DNA of 49,948 nt from Verrucomicrobiota bacterium (GCA_023457035.1 JAEWNN010000082.1:1-49948), one strand, 5' to 3'. Numbered from the stretch's first letter, positions 41,246 to 49,766 are shown. Program-made: numbers and translations. The notes: generated by a model from the letters alone, not told the origin.

Positions 41246-42670
41246 ATGTTTCCGACCGTCCCCGAGTCGGCGCCCGCGCGGGTGCTGCTCATCAACCTCA
41301 ACAAGTACGACCAACCGTATCCGGTCTATCCGGCCGGGGTGGCGTACATCGACGGGGCGTTGCGGGCGGCGGGGCATGTCACCGGAATCTGGGATGCGCG
41401 CATGGCGGTCGAGCCGCTGGAGGATTGCGTGGCGCGGTTCCGGCCGGACTTCGTCGGCATCTCGTTGCGCAACATCGACAACGTGCAGTGCCACAACCCG
41501 AAGTCGTTCATCCACGAACTGGTGGGGCTGTGCCGGCGGGTGCGCGCGGCGACGGCCGCGCCGATCGTGCTGGGCGGGAGCGGCTTCTCGGTGTTCCCGC
41601 GGGAAATCTTCGCGCTCGGCGGGATCGACTACGGCATCCACGGGGCGGGCGAACGCACGCTGGTGCGGCTGATCGCGGCGCTGCGCGCCGGCGGCGGCGA
41701 CGCGGCGCTGGGCGGGATCGCCGGCCTGGTCTTCCGCGGCGGCGACGGGGCGGTGCGCGCCGTGCCGTGCGACGCGGAGAGCGCGACGTTCTCGACGGCG
41801 CCGCACCACGATCCGGAGCTGCTGCGCGCGTACCTCGCGCAGGGGTCGCTGCCGGGCGTGCAGACGCAGCGCGGCTGCCCGCTGCACTGCTGCTACTGCA
41901 CGTATCCGCTGATCGAGGGGGCGCGCAGCCGGTTCCTCGGGGCGGAGGCGGTGGTGGAGGAGATGCGGCGGCTCGCGGCGCTGGGGACGAAGTACGTGTT
42001 CTTCGTCGACTCCGTCTTCAACACGAGCGAGGCGCACGTGCGTGCGGTGTGCGAGGCGTTGATCCGGGCGGATCTCGGCGTGCAGTGGGAGTGTTTCCTG
42101 CGGCCGCGAGGGTTGACGCGCGAGCTGCTGCGGCTGATGCAGCGCGCGGGGCTCAGCCACATCGAATACGGCTCGGACAGCCTGTCGGATCCGGTGCTGC
42201 GCAGCTACGGGAAGAGTTTCACGTTCGACGACATCCGCCGGGCCAGCGAGCTGGCGCACGAGCTGGGCATGCGCTACAGCCACTTCATCATCTTCGGCGG
42301 CCCGGGGGAGACCCGCGCGACGGTCGAGGAGACGTTGGCGCGGGCGGAACTGCTGCCGGGCGCCTACTACTTCGGCACGCTCGGCATGCGGATCTACCCC
42401 GACACGCCGCTCTGGCAGCTGGCGGCGCCCGAGGCGCACGGCGAGAGCCCGGCGGATTATCTGGTGGAGCCGCGGTTCTACATCGCGCCGGAGTTCACGC
42501 TGGAGTCGCTGCACGCGCGGTTGCGCGAGTACCAGGCGAAGAACCCGAACTGGATCGTGGGCGACCCGCCGCCGGCGTTCACCGAGACGATGGAGAAGCT
42601 GCGCCGGCGCGGCGTGCACGGTTCGATGTGGGAATACGCGGAGCTGCTGCAACGGATGCAGCGGGCCTGA
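41246..42670 (+). CDS. B12-binding radical SAM protein 3
   Basis: 474 aa. The B12-binding domain (12-150: 'VLLINLNKYDQPYPVYPAGVAYIDGALRAAGH', 'DFVGISLRNIDNV', 'PIVLGGSGFSVFP', 'YGIHGAGERTL') is followed by the radical SAM core with Cys211, Cys215, Cys218 in 'QRGCPLHCCYCTYP' and 'HIEYGSDSLSDPVLRSYGKSF'. The 'PGVQTQRGCP..C.YCTYP' style is typical of the lipid-biosynthesis B12/radical SAM proteins found beside ketosynthases and ACPs, including candidates for ladderane formation in anammox bacteria. The substrate is unknown. The start ATG 41246 precedes the first strand by 12 residues. It ends the plus-strand export operon. Confidence 0.85.
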   Translation: MFPTVPESAPARVLLINLNKYDQPYPVYPAGVAYIDGALRAAGHVTGIWDARMAVEPLEDCVARFRPDFVGISLRNIDNVQCHNPKSFIHELVGLCRRVRAATAAPIVLGGSGFSVFPREIFALGGIDYGIHGAGERTLVRLIAALRAGGGDAALGGIAGLVFRGGDGAVRAVPCDAESATFSTAPHHDPELLRAYLAQGSLPGVQTQRGCPLHCCYCTYPLIEGARSRFLGAEAVVEEMRRLAALGTKYVFFVDSVFNTSEAHVRAVCEALIRADLGVQWECFLRPRGLTRELLRLMQRAGLSHIEYGSDSLSDPVLRSYGKSFTFDDIRRASELAHELGMRYSHFIIFGGPGETRATVEETLARAELLPGAYYFGTLGMRIYPDTPLWQLAAPEAHGESPADYLVEPRFYIAPEFTLESLHARLREYQAKNPNWIVGDPPPAFTETMEKLRRRGVHGSMWEYAELLQRMQRA

Positions 42671-42689
42671 GTCGGAAGACGCAATCGGG

Positions 42690-42712
42690 CCGACAGAAGG
42701 CAACGAAGGGAA
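42690..42712. repeat. 23-bp direct repeat, copy 1
   Basis: A 23-base sequence (CCGACAGAAGGCAACGAAGG plus GAA) recurs exactly at 43475-43497. Purine-rich 'aacgaagg' strings of this sort recur in intergenic DNA of Verrucomicrobiota. Confidence 0.85.
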
Positions 42713-42894
42713 CGAAGTGCGGGAGGTGGGTTGGGCCAGGGGCCGTCGAGCGCCGGCCTCCAACGGGCACGCAGCAGGCGGATGGCGCGAACAGGCTCCC
42801 TGCCGTCGCGGCGCTTCGTGCGAACGATTCCGGCGGCTCTGCGTGACGATGCAATTGGCGCGGACTTCATACTGTCGCGCCGATGCTTCCGGTT

Positions 42895-42965
42895 GTCGGG
42901 GCTGAGCTTGCTCAGGCCGCCGAGCGACACTCTTGCCGCGCGGTGCGAGCGAGCTCGCACCCTAC
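42895..42965. repeat. BIME-like pair of REP palindromes, copy 1
   Basis: A plus-strand element at 42895-42918 (head GTCGGG, arms GCTGAGC/GCTCAGGC) is followed 23 bases later by a minus-strand one at 42942-42965 whose head reads GTAGGG on the minus strand, with arms TGCGAGC/GCTCGCA. It lies just past the 3' end of the small lipoprotein gene. Confidence 0.75.
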
Positions 42966-42985
42966 GCCGACTGCCTGACCACGGT

Positions 42986-43369
42986 TCAGTCGCGCAGTTC
43001 CTGCAGGACCTCGGAGAGGATGCGCTGCGAGACGGGCTTGTCGCCGAAGGCACCCACGCGGATGTCGAGGCGGGTCTGGATCGGCGTGACGGAGGAGATG
43101 GTAATCTCGATCTTCTCGTCGCGGGCGGTCTTGGCGGTGACGATGCCGGAGAGGGCGTCGGCCTTGGTGACGACTTCGGCGAACCGGAGCTTGTTCAGCG
43201 CGCTGGTCGTGGCCTTGACGGTGCGGTCGAGGGGGGCGTCGACGGTGGTCTGGAGGGCGTCGCGTACCCAGGCGACGGCGTCGTTGGTGGCCTCGCGGAC
43301 GTGCGTGCAGGCGCCCAAGGCGAGGACGGAGGCGGCGAGGAGAACCAAGAGGGGAAGGCGAGCTTTCAT
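42986..43369 (-). CDS. Small lipoprotein, DUF3568-like
   Basis: 127 aa. The N-terminus MKARLPLLVLLAASVLALGAC is a lipoprotein signal with lipobox LGAC (Cys21). The rest has 'DAPLDRTVKATTSALNKLRFAEVV' and 'ITISSVTPIQTRLDIRVGAFGDKPVSQRILSEVLQEL', the usual layout of small DUF3568-type lipoproteins (two helices flanking a strand pair). Start ATG 43369, with an alternative 8 codons upstream. It is flanked on both sides by palindrome pairs. Confidence 0.75.
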   Translation of the reverse strand: MKARLPLLVLLAASVLALGACTHVREATNDAVAWVRDALQTTVDAPLDRTVKATTSALNKLRFAEVVTKADALSGIVTAKTARDEKIEITISSVTPIQTRLDIRVGAFGDKPVSQRILSEVLQELRD

Positions 43370-43474
43370 GGTCAGACGAGTGTTGTGCGCCATGCGACCG
43401 CGGCGGCAAACGGAAGTTCAATCGGCGGCGCAGTGTACAAGCTCCTTACGAATTGCCGAAGGGCGCAGTTTGAA

Positions 43475-43497
43475 CCGACAGAAGGCAACGAAGGGAA
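43475..43497. repeat. 23-bp direct repeat, copy 2
   Basis: Exact second copy of the sequence at 42690-42712, same orientation, 785 bases away. The two copies bracket the lipoprotein gene. Confidence 0.85.
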
Positions 43498-43570
43498 GGA
43501 AGACCGGAAAGCCGGAGGACAGGTGCCGAGGGACGGGCGAGCCCTTCTGAGCGGCGATCACTCGGTTGGC

Positions 43571-43643
43571 GTAGGGCGCGACCTTGGTCGCGCCGGCCCC
43601 GCCCAAGCGCAACCCCAACGGCCTCAGCAAGCTGAAGCCCTAC
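43571..43643. repeat. BIME-like pair of REP palindromes, copy 2
   Basis: A plus-strand element at 43571-43594 (head GTAGGG, arms CGCGACC/GGTCGCG) is followed by a minus-strand element at 43620-43643 (head GTAGGG on the minus strand, arms CTTCAGC/GCTGAGG). Same geometry as the pair at 42895-42965. It lies in the 368-base gap between the lipoprotein and lipoate-ligase genes, where no gene is visible. Confidence 0.85.
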
Positions 43644-43737
43644 ACCGAAACTACCGGCGGCCCGAGGTGTGAGACCGCCGATTGCATTGTCACGGATGAG
43701 CGGCGACGGAAATGCGAACGAGCCGGCCGTTGCCGCC

Positions 43738-44478
43738 CTAGCGGTACTCGATCCACTCGGACGCGGCGTACTGGTCGATGAGGGCCTGCTCCTCGTCGTA
43801 GTTGAATTCCGGCCAGCCGGGGTGCTCGACCGCGGCGGCGAGGGCGGCGGCGAGACGTGCGGTGAACGTGTCGTGGAACGCGTCCCAGTCGATAGATGCG
43901 GCGCAGGAGGGTTTCCAGAGCGAGCCCTGCAGGAGCAGGCCGTGCTTGTTCCGCTTCTGGGCGGCGCCGGCGATCTTGGCGCGGCTGGCGGCGTGGACGA
44001 CGTCGTAGATCTCCGCGCGGTGGAAACAGACGCCGGCGGGACCGGCCGCGCCGGCGGGCGCCGCCGCGGCGGGTTCGTTCTCGTCGAGCGTGGCGGCGCG
44101 TTTCTCCAGCTCGGCCGGGATGGATTGTTCGACGAGCGCGTCGGCCAACGCCTGGTGGACGACACGGTAGCTCTCGGTGGCGCGGGCGTCGTAGAGCGCA
44201 TGGCCGCGCGGGATGACGAGCGCGTAGGTCCAGTCGTCGGTGTGGTCGACGACGCCGCCGCCGGTGGCGCGGCGGGTGTAGTCGCGGGCGTCGGCGGGGA
44301 GCTGGGCGCGGACGAAGGCGATCTTCTGGCTGTAGCCGAAGGTCCAGGCCGGGCCGCGCCAGCCGTAGTGGCGGAACCGGGCCGCCGCGGGGCGGGGGTA
44401 GCGCTGGAGCAGGAGGAAGTCGTGCGCCATGTTCTCCGGGGCGTTGGCGGTGCGGACCGGGAGGACGTCGAGAAGCAT
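43738..44478 (-). CDS. Lipoate-protein ligase A-like protein
   Basis: 246 aa, BPL/LplA/LipB catalytic fold. 'YTRRATGGGVVDHTDDWTYALVIP' is the RRxTGGG lipoyl-AMP motif, and 'RAKIAGAAQKRNKHGLLLQGSLW' holds the catalytic Lys (KIAGAAQ); the position usually His before Gly in 'HGS' is Gln here. A roughly 15-residue Ala/Pro-rich insert (ENEPAAAAPAGAAGPAG) sits between them. It has no C-terminal LplA accessory domain, so it is closer to LipM/LplJ-like transferases or octanoyltransferases. Start ATG 44478. Confidence 0.8.
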   Translation of the reverse strand: MLLDVLPVRTANAPENMAHDFLLLQRYPRPAAARFRHYGWRGPAWTFGYSQKIAFVRAQLPADARDYTRRATGGGVVDHTDDWTYALVIPRGHALYDARATESYRVVHQALADALVEQSIPAELEKRAATLDENEPAAAAPAGAAGPAGVCFHRAEIYDVVHAASRAKIAGAAQKRNKHGLLLQGSLWKPSCAASIDWDAFHDTFTARLAAALAAAVEHPGWPEFNYDEEQALIDQYAASEWIEYR

Positions 44479-44912
44479 GGCCAATGGGGTAGCGCAGCGC
44501 GGCCGGCGAGGGAAGGCGGAAAACGTTGCCCCGGGTGCCGTGGCGGCCGCGGGGCGGCAGAACGCCGGGCGCGCGGTCCGGCGGGTGGCCCGGATCATGC
44601 CCGTGCGGCCTGTGGACCCGCGGATGCCGAGGCGTTGCATGTCGCGGGGCCGGCTCGCGCGTCGCTGGCGCAGACTTGTCGTCGCGGAGGGAGCACGGTG
44701 GGTCTTGTCCGCGGTCGTCCCTCCCGTGCGCGGCTCCGCGCAGAGCGCCGTCTCTCGGGCCTGACGTTTTCCGGGGTGGGTCGAGCCGGCCGGCTCGGTT
44801 TCCCAACCCCATCAATGCCGGGAAAAAGATGGAACGGGCCCACTTCTGTTGCCTTGTTGCTCGGTTGGCTCGCCTGGCGCCGGCGCCAGGTCCATCCTTC
44901 CGTCTCCGCCAC
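44479..44912. other. Gene-free stretch with two perfect palindromes
   Basis: 434 bases between divergent genes with no convincing coding potential. CGAGCCGGCCGGCTCG (44782-44797) and CCTGGCGCCGGCGCCAGG (44873-44890) are perfect palindromes; the second ends 22 bases before the glycosyltransferase ATG and could be an operator or an RNA hairpin. Confidence 0.5.
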
Positions 44913-46082
44913 ATGACCACCCCCGCCCCGGAAATCTCCATCGTCCTGCCCTGCCTCAACGAGGCGCGCACGCTCGCCTCCTGCCTGCGGGAGATCTCCG
45001 TCGCCTTGTCCGCGAACGGCATCGCCGGCGAGATCGTCGTGGCCGACAACGGCAGCACCGACGGCTCGCCGGCGATCGCCATCGCCCACGGGGCGCGGCT
45101 GGTGCCCGTGGCCGCCCGCGGCTACGGCAACGCCCTGCGCGGCGGCATCGCCGCCGCCCGCGGCCGCTACGTCCTCATGGGCGACGCCGACGGCAGCTAC
45201 GATTTCTCCCACCTGCCGCGTTTCCTCGACCGGTTGCGCGCCGGGGTCGACCTCGTGATGGGCAACCGCTTCGCCGGCGGCATCCGCCCGGGAGCCATGC
45301 CGTGGAAGAATCGCTACATCGGCAACCCGGTGCTCTCGCTGATCGGGCGGGTGCTGTTCCGCACCGGCGTCCGCGACTTCCACTGCGGCCTGCGCGCGTT
45401 CTCCGTCGAGGCCTACCGGCGGATGGACCTGCGCACCACCGGCATGGAGCTGGCCAGCGAGATGGTGATCAAGGCGAAGCTGCTCGGCCTGCGGCTCGAG
45501 GAGGTGCCCACCGTGCTGCGCCCCGACGGCCGCGACCGGCCGCCGCATCTGCGCCCGTGGAGCGACGGTTGGCGGCACCTGCGCTTCATGCTCCTGTTCA
45601 GCCCGCGCTGGCTCTTCCTCTACCCGGGCCTGGCCCTGATGTTCGGCGGTGCCCTTGGCATCGCGGCACTGATACGCGGGCCGGTGCGGCTGGGCGGGGT
45701 GACCTTCGACGTCCACACCATGCTCTTCGCCGCCATCGCGGTGCTCATCGGTTTCCAGGCGGTCTCGTTCGCGGTGCTCGGGAAGTTCTTCACGATCCGC
45801 GCCGGGCTGCGCGCGCCCGAGGCCCGTTTCGAAAGGCTGCTCGACGCCGCCACGCTGGAGGCCGGCCTCGTCGGCGGTGCGGTGCTCATGCTCATCGGCC
45901 TCGCGCTCTCGGCGGGTGCCGTCTGGATCTGGCGGCAGCAGGGCTTCGGCGATCTCTCGCCGGCGGCCATGCTGCGCCTGGTCATCCCCGGCGCGCTCGG
46001 GCTCACCCTCGGCTGCCAGGTCGTGTTGACCAGCCTCTTCCTCGGCGTCCTGCGCCTGGATACCCGCGAGGATCGGGCCTGA
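44913..46082 (+). CDS. Membrane glycosyltransferase, DPM1/GtrB-like
   Basis: 389 aa. The GT2 domain (1-225) has 'SIVLPCLNEARTLASCL', 'VVADNGSTDGSP', the metal-binding 'MGDADGSYDF' and 'RDFHCGLRAFSVEAYRRMDL'. Four or so membrane helices follow (from 'LFLYPGLALMFGGALGIAALI' to 'LGCQVVLTSLFLGVL'). Enzymes of this layout load sugars onto polyprenyl phosphate on the inner membrane. It is a single gene separated from the lipid cluster, so it is not counted as part of it. Confidence 0.85.
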   Translation: MTTPAPEISIVLPCLNEARTLASCLREISVALSANGIAGEIVVADNGSTDGSPAIAIAHGARLVPVAARGYGNALRGGIAAARGRYVLMGDADGSYDFSHLPRFLDRLRAGVDLVMGNRFAGGIRPGAMPWKNRYIGNPVLSLIGRVLFRTGVRDFHCGLRAFSVEAYRRMDLRTTGMELASEMVIKAKLLGLRLEEVPTVLRPDGRDRPPHLRPWSDGWRHLRFMLLFSPRWLFLYPGLALMFGGALGIAALIRGPVRLGGVTFDVHTMLFAAIAVLIGFQAVSFAVLGKFFTIRAGLRAPEARFERLLDAATLEAGLVGGAVLMLIGLALSAGAVWIWRQQGFGDLSPAAMLRLVIPGALGLTLGCQVVLTSLFLGVLRLDTREDRA

Positions 46083-46524
46083 CGGCCTGGAGTCTTTCGC
46101 CGGCAGGCTCCAAACGACGGGCCGTGGCCGTCGGGGAGGGGTTGTGGGTGACGAACGGACCCGGGATGGTTGGCGCGGCGGAAGGCCGCCTGCCTGCTCC
46201 GCTCTGCGCGCGTGGACCGGGACACCCCGATGCCGTTGCCTCCCCGCGCCTGCGGGACCGGGTGCGGCAGGATCCTCGAACAGGCCGCGCGCAGCGTGCT
46301 CCAACGATCGAGAACGCGGCCCTGCCGGTTCATCCGGGCCGGCCGCACCCTCCTCGGCTGCGCGAGCCCCCGGGGATGACGCGGCGCCGCGCACCGCGCG
46401 GTGCGAGCGATCTGGCTTCAGCCGCAAGCCCGTCCACACGCGTGGGCCCGCGACGAAGGGGCGGCTGAAGGGGCGGGACGGTCGAGCGCGCGGTTGCCAA
46501 CCGCGGCGGGTCGGATGCAGCGTG
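46083..46524. other. Gene-free stretch with decayed palindrome fragments
   Basis: About 440 bases with no supported gene. CCGCGCGGTGCGAGCGA at 46394-46410 matches 17 bases of the left half of the REP-like element at 42936-42952, then diverges, suggesting old element remains. Other short stems (GCGGTTGCCAACCGC at about 46490-46504) are present. Confidence 0.5.
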
Positions 46525-47457
46525 GTGCGCGTGTCCGTCGTCGCCATCGTCCTACCCGTCTTCCTCGTCATCGCGCTCGGGGTGGTGCTCACGCGCACCC
46601 GGTTCATCGGCGCGGAGCTGATCGCCGAGCTCAACCGGCTCACGTATTTCGTCGGCCTGCCGGCGTATCTGTTTTCCAGCATCTCGGAGGCGACGCTGGG
46701 CGGGGGGCGGGCGCTGACGGTGTTCGGCGTGATGGGCGGGGCGACGCTGGCCGCGCTGGGCGTGGCCTACGTGGCGGGCAAGATCCGCGGCGTGCCGGCG
46801 GAGTCGTTCGGCTCGTTCCTGCACGCGGCGATCCGCGGCAACCTCGCCTACGTGGGGCTGCCCGTGATCTCGCTGGCGCTGGCGGCGCGCGGGGCGGGCG
46901 CGGCCTGGCCGGTGGCGCCGCTGGCGATGGCGCCGCTCACGGTGATCGCCAACGCGCTGGGCGTGCTGCTGCTGCTCGTTGGCCACGGCAAGCCCGGGCC
47001 GGGGGCGTGGCGCACGTTGGGCGTGCAACTGGCGACGAATCCGCTGCTCCTCGCCAGCGTGGCCGGGGCGGCGGTCGCGGCCTCGGGGTTCGCGCTGCCG
47101 CGGTGGCTGGCGCAGTCGATCGCGGTGACCGGGCAGATGGCGCTGCCGCTGGCGCTGCTGTGCATCGGCGGTTCGTTGGTGACGATGCCGCTGCGCGGCA
47201 AACGCACGCAGGCCGTGCTCGCCGCGGTGCTGAAGGTCGGCGTGACGCCGCTGCTCGGCTGGCCGCTGGCGCGCTGGATCGGGCTGTCGCCCGACGAGAC
47301 CCTGATCGCGCTCCTGTTTTTGGCGACACCGACGGCCGCGGCGAGCTTCACGCTCGCCGGCAAGCTCGGCGGCGACGAGGCGCTGGCGGCGACCAGCGTG
47401 GTGGTGAGCACCGCGCTCTCGCTCGTGTCGCTGACGGTGGTGCTGGTGCTGGTGTGA
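46525..47457 (+). CDS. AEC-family transporter
   Basis: 310 aa, 10 predicted membrane helices in two five-helix halves. 'VLPVFLVIALGVVLTRTRFIGAELIAELNRLTYFVGLPAYLFSSI' is the auxin-efflux-carrier (AEC) N-terminus, 'AAIRGNLAYVGLPVISLAL' the first crossover motif and 'FLATPTAAASFTLAGKLGGDEALAATSVVVSTALS' the second. Bacterial members export or exchange organic acids such as malate; the substrate here is not predictable. There is no ATG; GTG 46525 is chosen, with GTG 46522 and 46531 nearly equivalent. Confidence 0.85.
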   Translation: MRVSVVAIVLPVFLVIALGVVLTRTRFIGAELIAELNRLTYFVGLPAYLFSSISEATLGGGRALTVFGVMGGATLAALGVAYVAGKIRGVPAESFGSFLHAAIRGNLAYVGLPVISLALAARGAGAAWPVAPLAMAPLTVIANALGVLLLLVGHGKPGPGAWRTLGVQLATNPLLLASVAGAAVAASGFALPRWLAQSIAVTGQMALPLALLCIGGSLVTMPLRGKRTQAVLAAVLKVGVTPLLGWPLARWIGLSPDETLIALLFLATPTAAASFTLAGKLGGDEALAATSVVVSTALSLVSLTVVLVLV

Positions 47458-47540
47458 GCGGGGGCCCGCGCAGGCTCCTCCCTCAATCGCCGGAACTGTA
47501 CCGGTAGCGGAGAGGGAACCGGTCCGACGGCATCGTCGGC

Positions 47541-49622
47541 TCAGAGTTGTTCGCTGGCGAGGGCGGCGGCGACGAGGTGGTGGGGAAACTCGCGGCTGAA
47601 GTTGCACTGGCGGGCGCGGGCGAAGGCCGCGGCGCGCAACGCGGGCTCGTGCAGACCGATCGCCGCGAGCACGAGGCGCTTCTCGGCGAAATCCATGGGC
47701 AGGTCGACGATGTCCGCGGAGGCGAGGGGGGCGGTGCCGGCGAAGTGGGCGGCGAGGCGGGCATGTCCCTCGGGTTCGCCCGCGAGGGCGGTGACAGCGT
47801 TGTTCCAATACGCCTCGGCGCGGGGGTCGCGGGCGAGGCGGGCCGAGAGGTAGAGCAGGAGCCAGGAGGTGCTGGTCTGCCGGGGCAGGGCGGCGAGGTG
47901 CCGCTCGGCGGCGGCGCGGTCGGCGCGGCAGAGGGCGGCGACGAACTTGTCGGAGTCGTCGTCTTCGTCGTCGATGTTGGCGCCGACGGCGGCGGGGTCG
48001 CCCTCGTAGTAGGCGAGGCGGGCGCCGAAGTTTTTCCGGATCGTCGGGCTCGACTGCGCGCGGAGCCCCTCGGGTAGGCGGGCGATGAAGTCGTCGACGA
48101 CGCGCTGCGCGGCGGCCTTGCCCGCGGCCAGGTAGCTGAGGTGGAACTCGGTGCCGGCGTGGGCGAAATCGATGGTGGCATGACCGGACCTGGAGCGGAA
48201 CTCGCGGAGGGCGTCGGCGGGGCGGCCGAGGGCGAGGAGGCAGTCGATGCGCTGGGAGCGTTCGGAGGGGGAGTCGACGCCGGCTTGGCGGGCGCGATCC
48301 AGGCAGGCGAGGGCGCCGGGGAAGTCGCCGCGGGAGGCGGCGGCGTAGGCGAGGGCAAGGTGGCCGTAGGCGCAGGGGCGCCCGGCGGCGATGGCGCGCT
48401 CGAACCAGGCGGTGTCCTCCGCCGGGTTGTCGAGCAGCCGGCCGTAGAGATAGGCGAAGGCGCCCTCCTCGGGCTCGGCCTCGGCGAGGCGGCGGTATTC
48501 GGCGTGCAGATCCACCTCGGGCAGGCGCACCCGCCCGTAGCTCTGGTAGACGCGGTGCCATTCCACGAGGACGGGGCGGGTCGCCAGATGTTGGGCGAAG
48601 AAGTTCCGCGCCTCGGCCGGTTCGAGCATCTGTGCTGCGGTGGCGAGCACGGTCTGGTTGCGGGGCAGGCGCGCGCCCAGAGCCGAGAGGTACTCGACGA
48701 GCGCCGGGCGGCCGGAGCGGGCGAGGATGATGGCGGCGGTCTGGCCGATGGCGATGTCAGGGTAGACGGCCAGGCGGGTGCGTGTGATGCGGTCGGCGTG
48801 CTTGGGCATCGACACTGAGTCGGGGAACTCCTCGAGGAAGTAGTCGGGGGATCCGAACCGGTAGACCTGGCGGCCGGAGTGGAGGGTGGGCGCGGGGTTC
48901 TCGCCGGCGGGTTTCGACTCCGCGGCGTAGACGCAACTCTCCTCGGCGACGAGCGCGGCGGAGTCGGGATTGACGACCACGGGCTCGGCGTCGGTGGTGA
49001 AGGCGAACGCGGTCTCGCCCACCCCGCCCGGCAGCGCGGCGATGGCGCGGTGCATGCCCTCGGGCAGCTCGAGCCGGCGCGTGCTGTGGGCGGGAAGGGG
49101 ATGGCTGACGCCGTCGATCGAGACCGCATAGGGGGTGTCGAGTCCGTTCACGAGCGCGACGGCGCGGTGCTGCTGCGCGTAGTGCAGCGAGCCGCCGACC
49201 ACGGCGAAGATCGCGGCTGCAAACACGCCGAGGGCGGCGAGCGGGCCGGCCGACCAGCGCGGCGCGCCGGCGCCGGTGCCGGCCAACGGCGGCACGGCCG
49301 GGGCGCCGTGGTCGGACGCGAGTTCGGCGGAGACGGCGGCGGTGACGTCGATGCCGCCGCGCAGGTTGGTCCAGAGCGAGCCGAGGGTGTAGATCGGGCC
49401 CCAGGGGAAACCCCACCAGCCGGCGACGAGGCTGAACGCGCTCCAGCAGAAGGAGGGCAGGAAGCCGGCCTCGCCGGGACGGAGGTAGTGGAGGCGGGTG
49501 CCACGCTTGAACGTGACGACCAGCAGCGACAGGCACCACTGGTAGCTGACAAAACGCGCGCCGCGCGCGATCTCGGCCTGGAGGTCGGCCGGCGAGAGGC
49601 CTTCGGTTCCGCGGATGTTCAT
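47541..49622 (-). CDS. Large hypothetical membrane protein with TPR-like repeats
   Basis: 693 aa. The first 95 residues carry 'GARFVSYQWCLSLLVVTFKRGTRLHYLRPGE' and two hydrophobic stretches, a pattern seen in small uncharacterised membrane proteins. One membrane helix (about 127-145, 'LAALGVFAAAIFAVVGGSLHY') separates it from a long C-terminal region with helical repeats such as 'AFAYLYGRLLDNPAEDTAWFERAIAAG' and 'AYGHLALAYAAASRGDFPGALACLDRARQAGV', which are TPR/Sel1-like. No enzyme signature. ATG 49622 is the first codon that fits. Role unknown. Confidence 0.65.
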   Translation of the reverse strand: MNIRGTEGLSPADLQAEIARGARFVSYQWCLSLLVVTFKRGTRLHYLRPGEAGFLPSFCWSAFSLVAGWWGFPWGPIYTLGSLWTNLRGGIDVTAAVSAELASDHGAPAVPPLAGTGAGAPRWSAGPLAALGVFAAAIFAVVGGSLHYAQQHRAVALVNGLDTPYAVSIDGVSHPLPAHSTRRLELPEGMHRAIAALPGGVGETAFAFTTDAEPVVVNPDSAALVAEESCVYAAESKPAGENPAPTLHSGRQVYRFGSPDYFLEEFPDSVSMPKHADRITRTRLAVYPDIAIGQTAAIILARSGRPALVEYLSALGARLPRNQTVLATAAQMLEPAEARNFFAQHLATRPVLVEWHRVYQSYGRVRLPEVDLHAEYRRLAEAEPEEGAFAYLYGRLLDNPAEDTAWFERAIAAGRPCAYGHLALAYAAASRGDFPGALACLDRARQAGVDSPSERSQRIDCLLALGRPADALREFRSRSGHATIDFAHAGTEFHLSYLAAGKAAAQRVVDDFIARLPEGLRAQSSPTIRKNFGARLAYYEGDPAAVGANIDDEDDDSDKFVAALCRADRAAAERHLAALPRQTSTSWLLLYLSARLARDPRAEAYWNNAVTALAGEPEGHARLAAHFAGTAPLASADIVDLPMDFAEKRLVLAAIGLHEPALRAAAFARARQCNFSREFPHHLVAAALASEQL

Positions 49623-49708
49623 CGGGTGTTTCGGGGGGAGAGGGTTGTGGCGACGATCGCGGCCCGCCGCCGGCGAGGCAACGCCGATTGTGGCCGAAAA
49701 CCGGCGAC

Positions 49709-49735
49709 AAAAAAACCCCGGCGGGCGGGCCGGGG
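49709..49735 (-). terminator. Rho-independent terminator of the LysM gene
   Basis: Read on the minus strand: CCCCGGC, a 6-base loop, GCCGGGG, then seven T. It lies 31 bases after the LysM gene stop. Confidence 0.9.
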
Positions 49736-49766
49736 TCGGGGAGGCGGGGCGCGGCGGGCGCGGGGC

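Larger units (their letters stand above)
42671..42985. other. Repeat-rich gene-free stretch
   Basis: 315 bases with no gene. It holds one copy of a 23-bp direct repeat (42690-42712), a decayed palindrome (42745-42768, CGCCGGCCTCC core) and a head-out pair of GTAG-type palindromes at 42895-42965. Confidence 0.7.

Noticed and set aside
42986..43643. The lipoprotein gene with its flanking palindromes as a composite transposon
   Set aside because: The flanking elements are short REP-like pairs and there is no transposase or target-site duplication between or beside them.
44595..46682. Long minus-strand open frame opposite the DPM1-like glycosyltransferase
   Set aside because: His/Arg/Gln-rich low-complexity translation with no domain; the plus strand has clear GT2 motifs and membrane helices.
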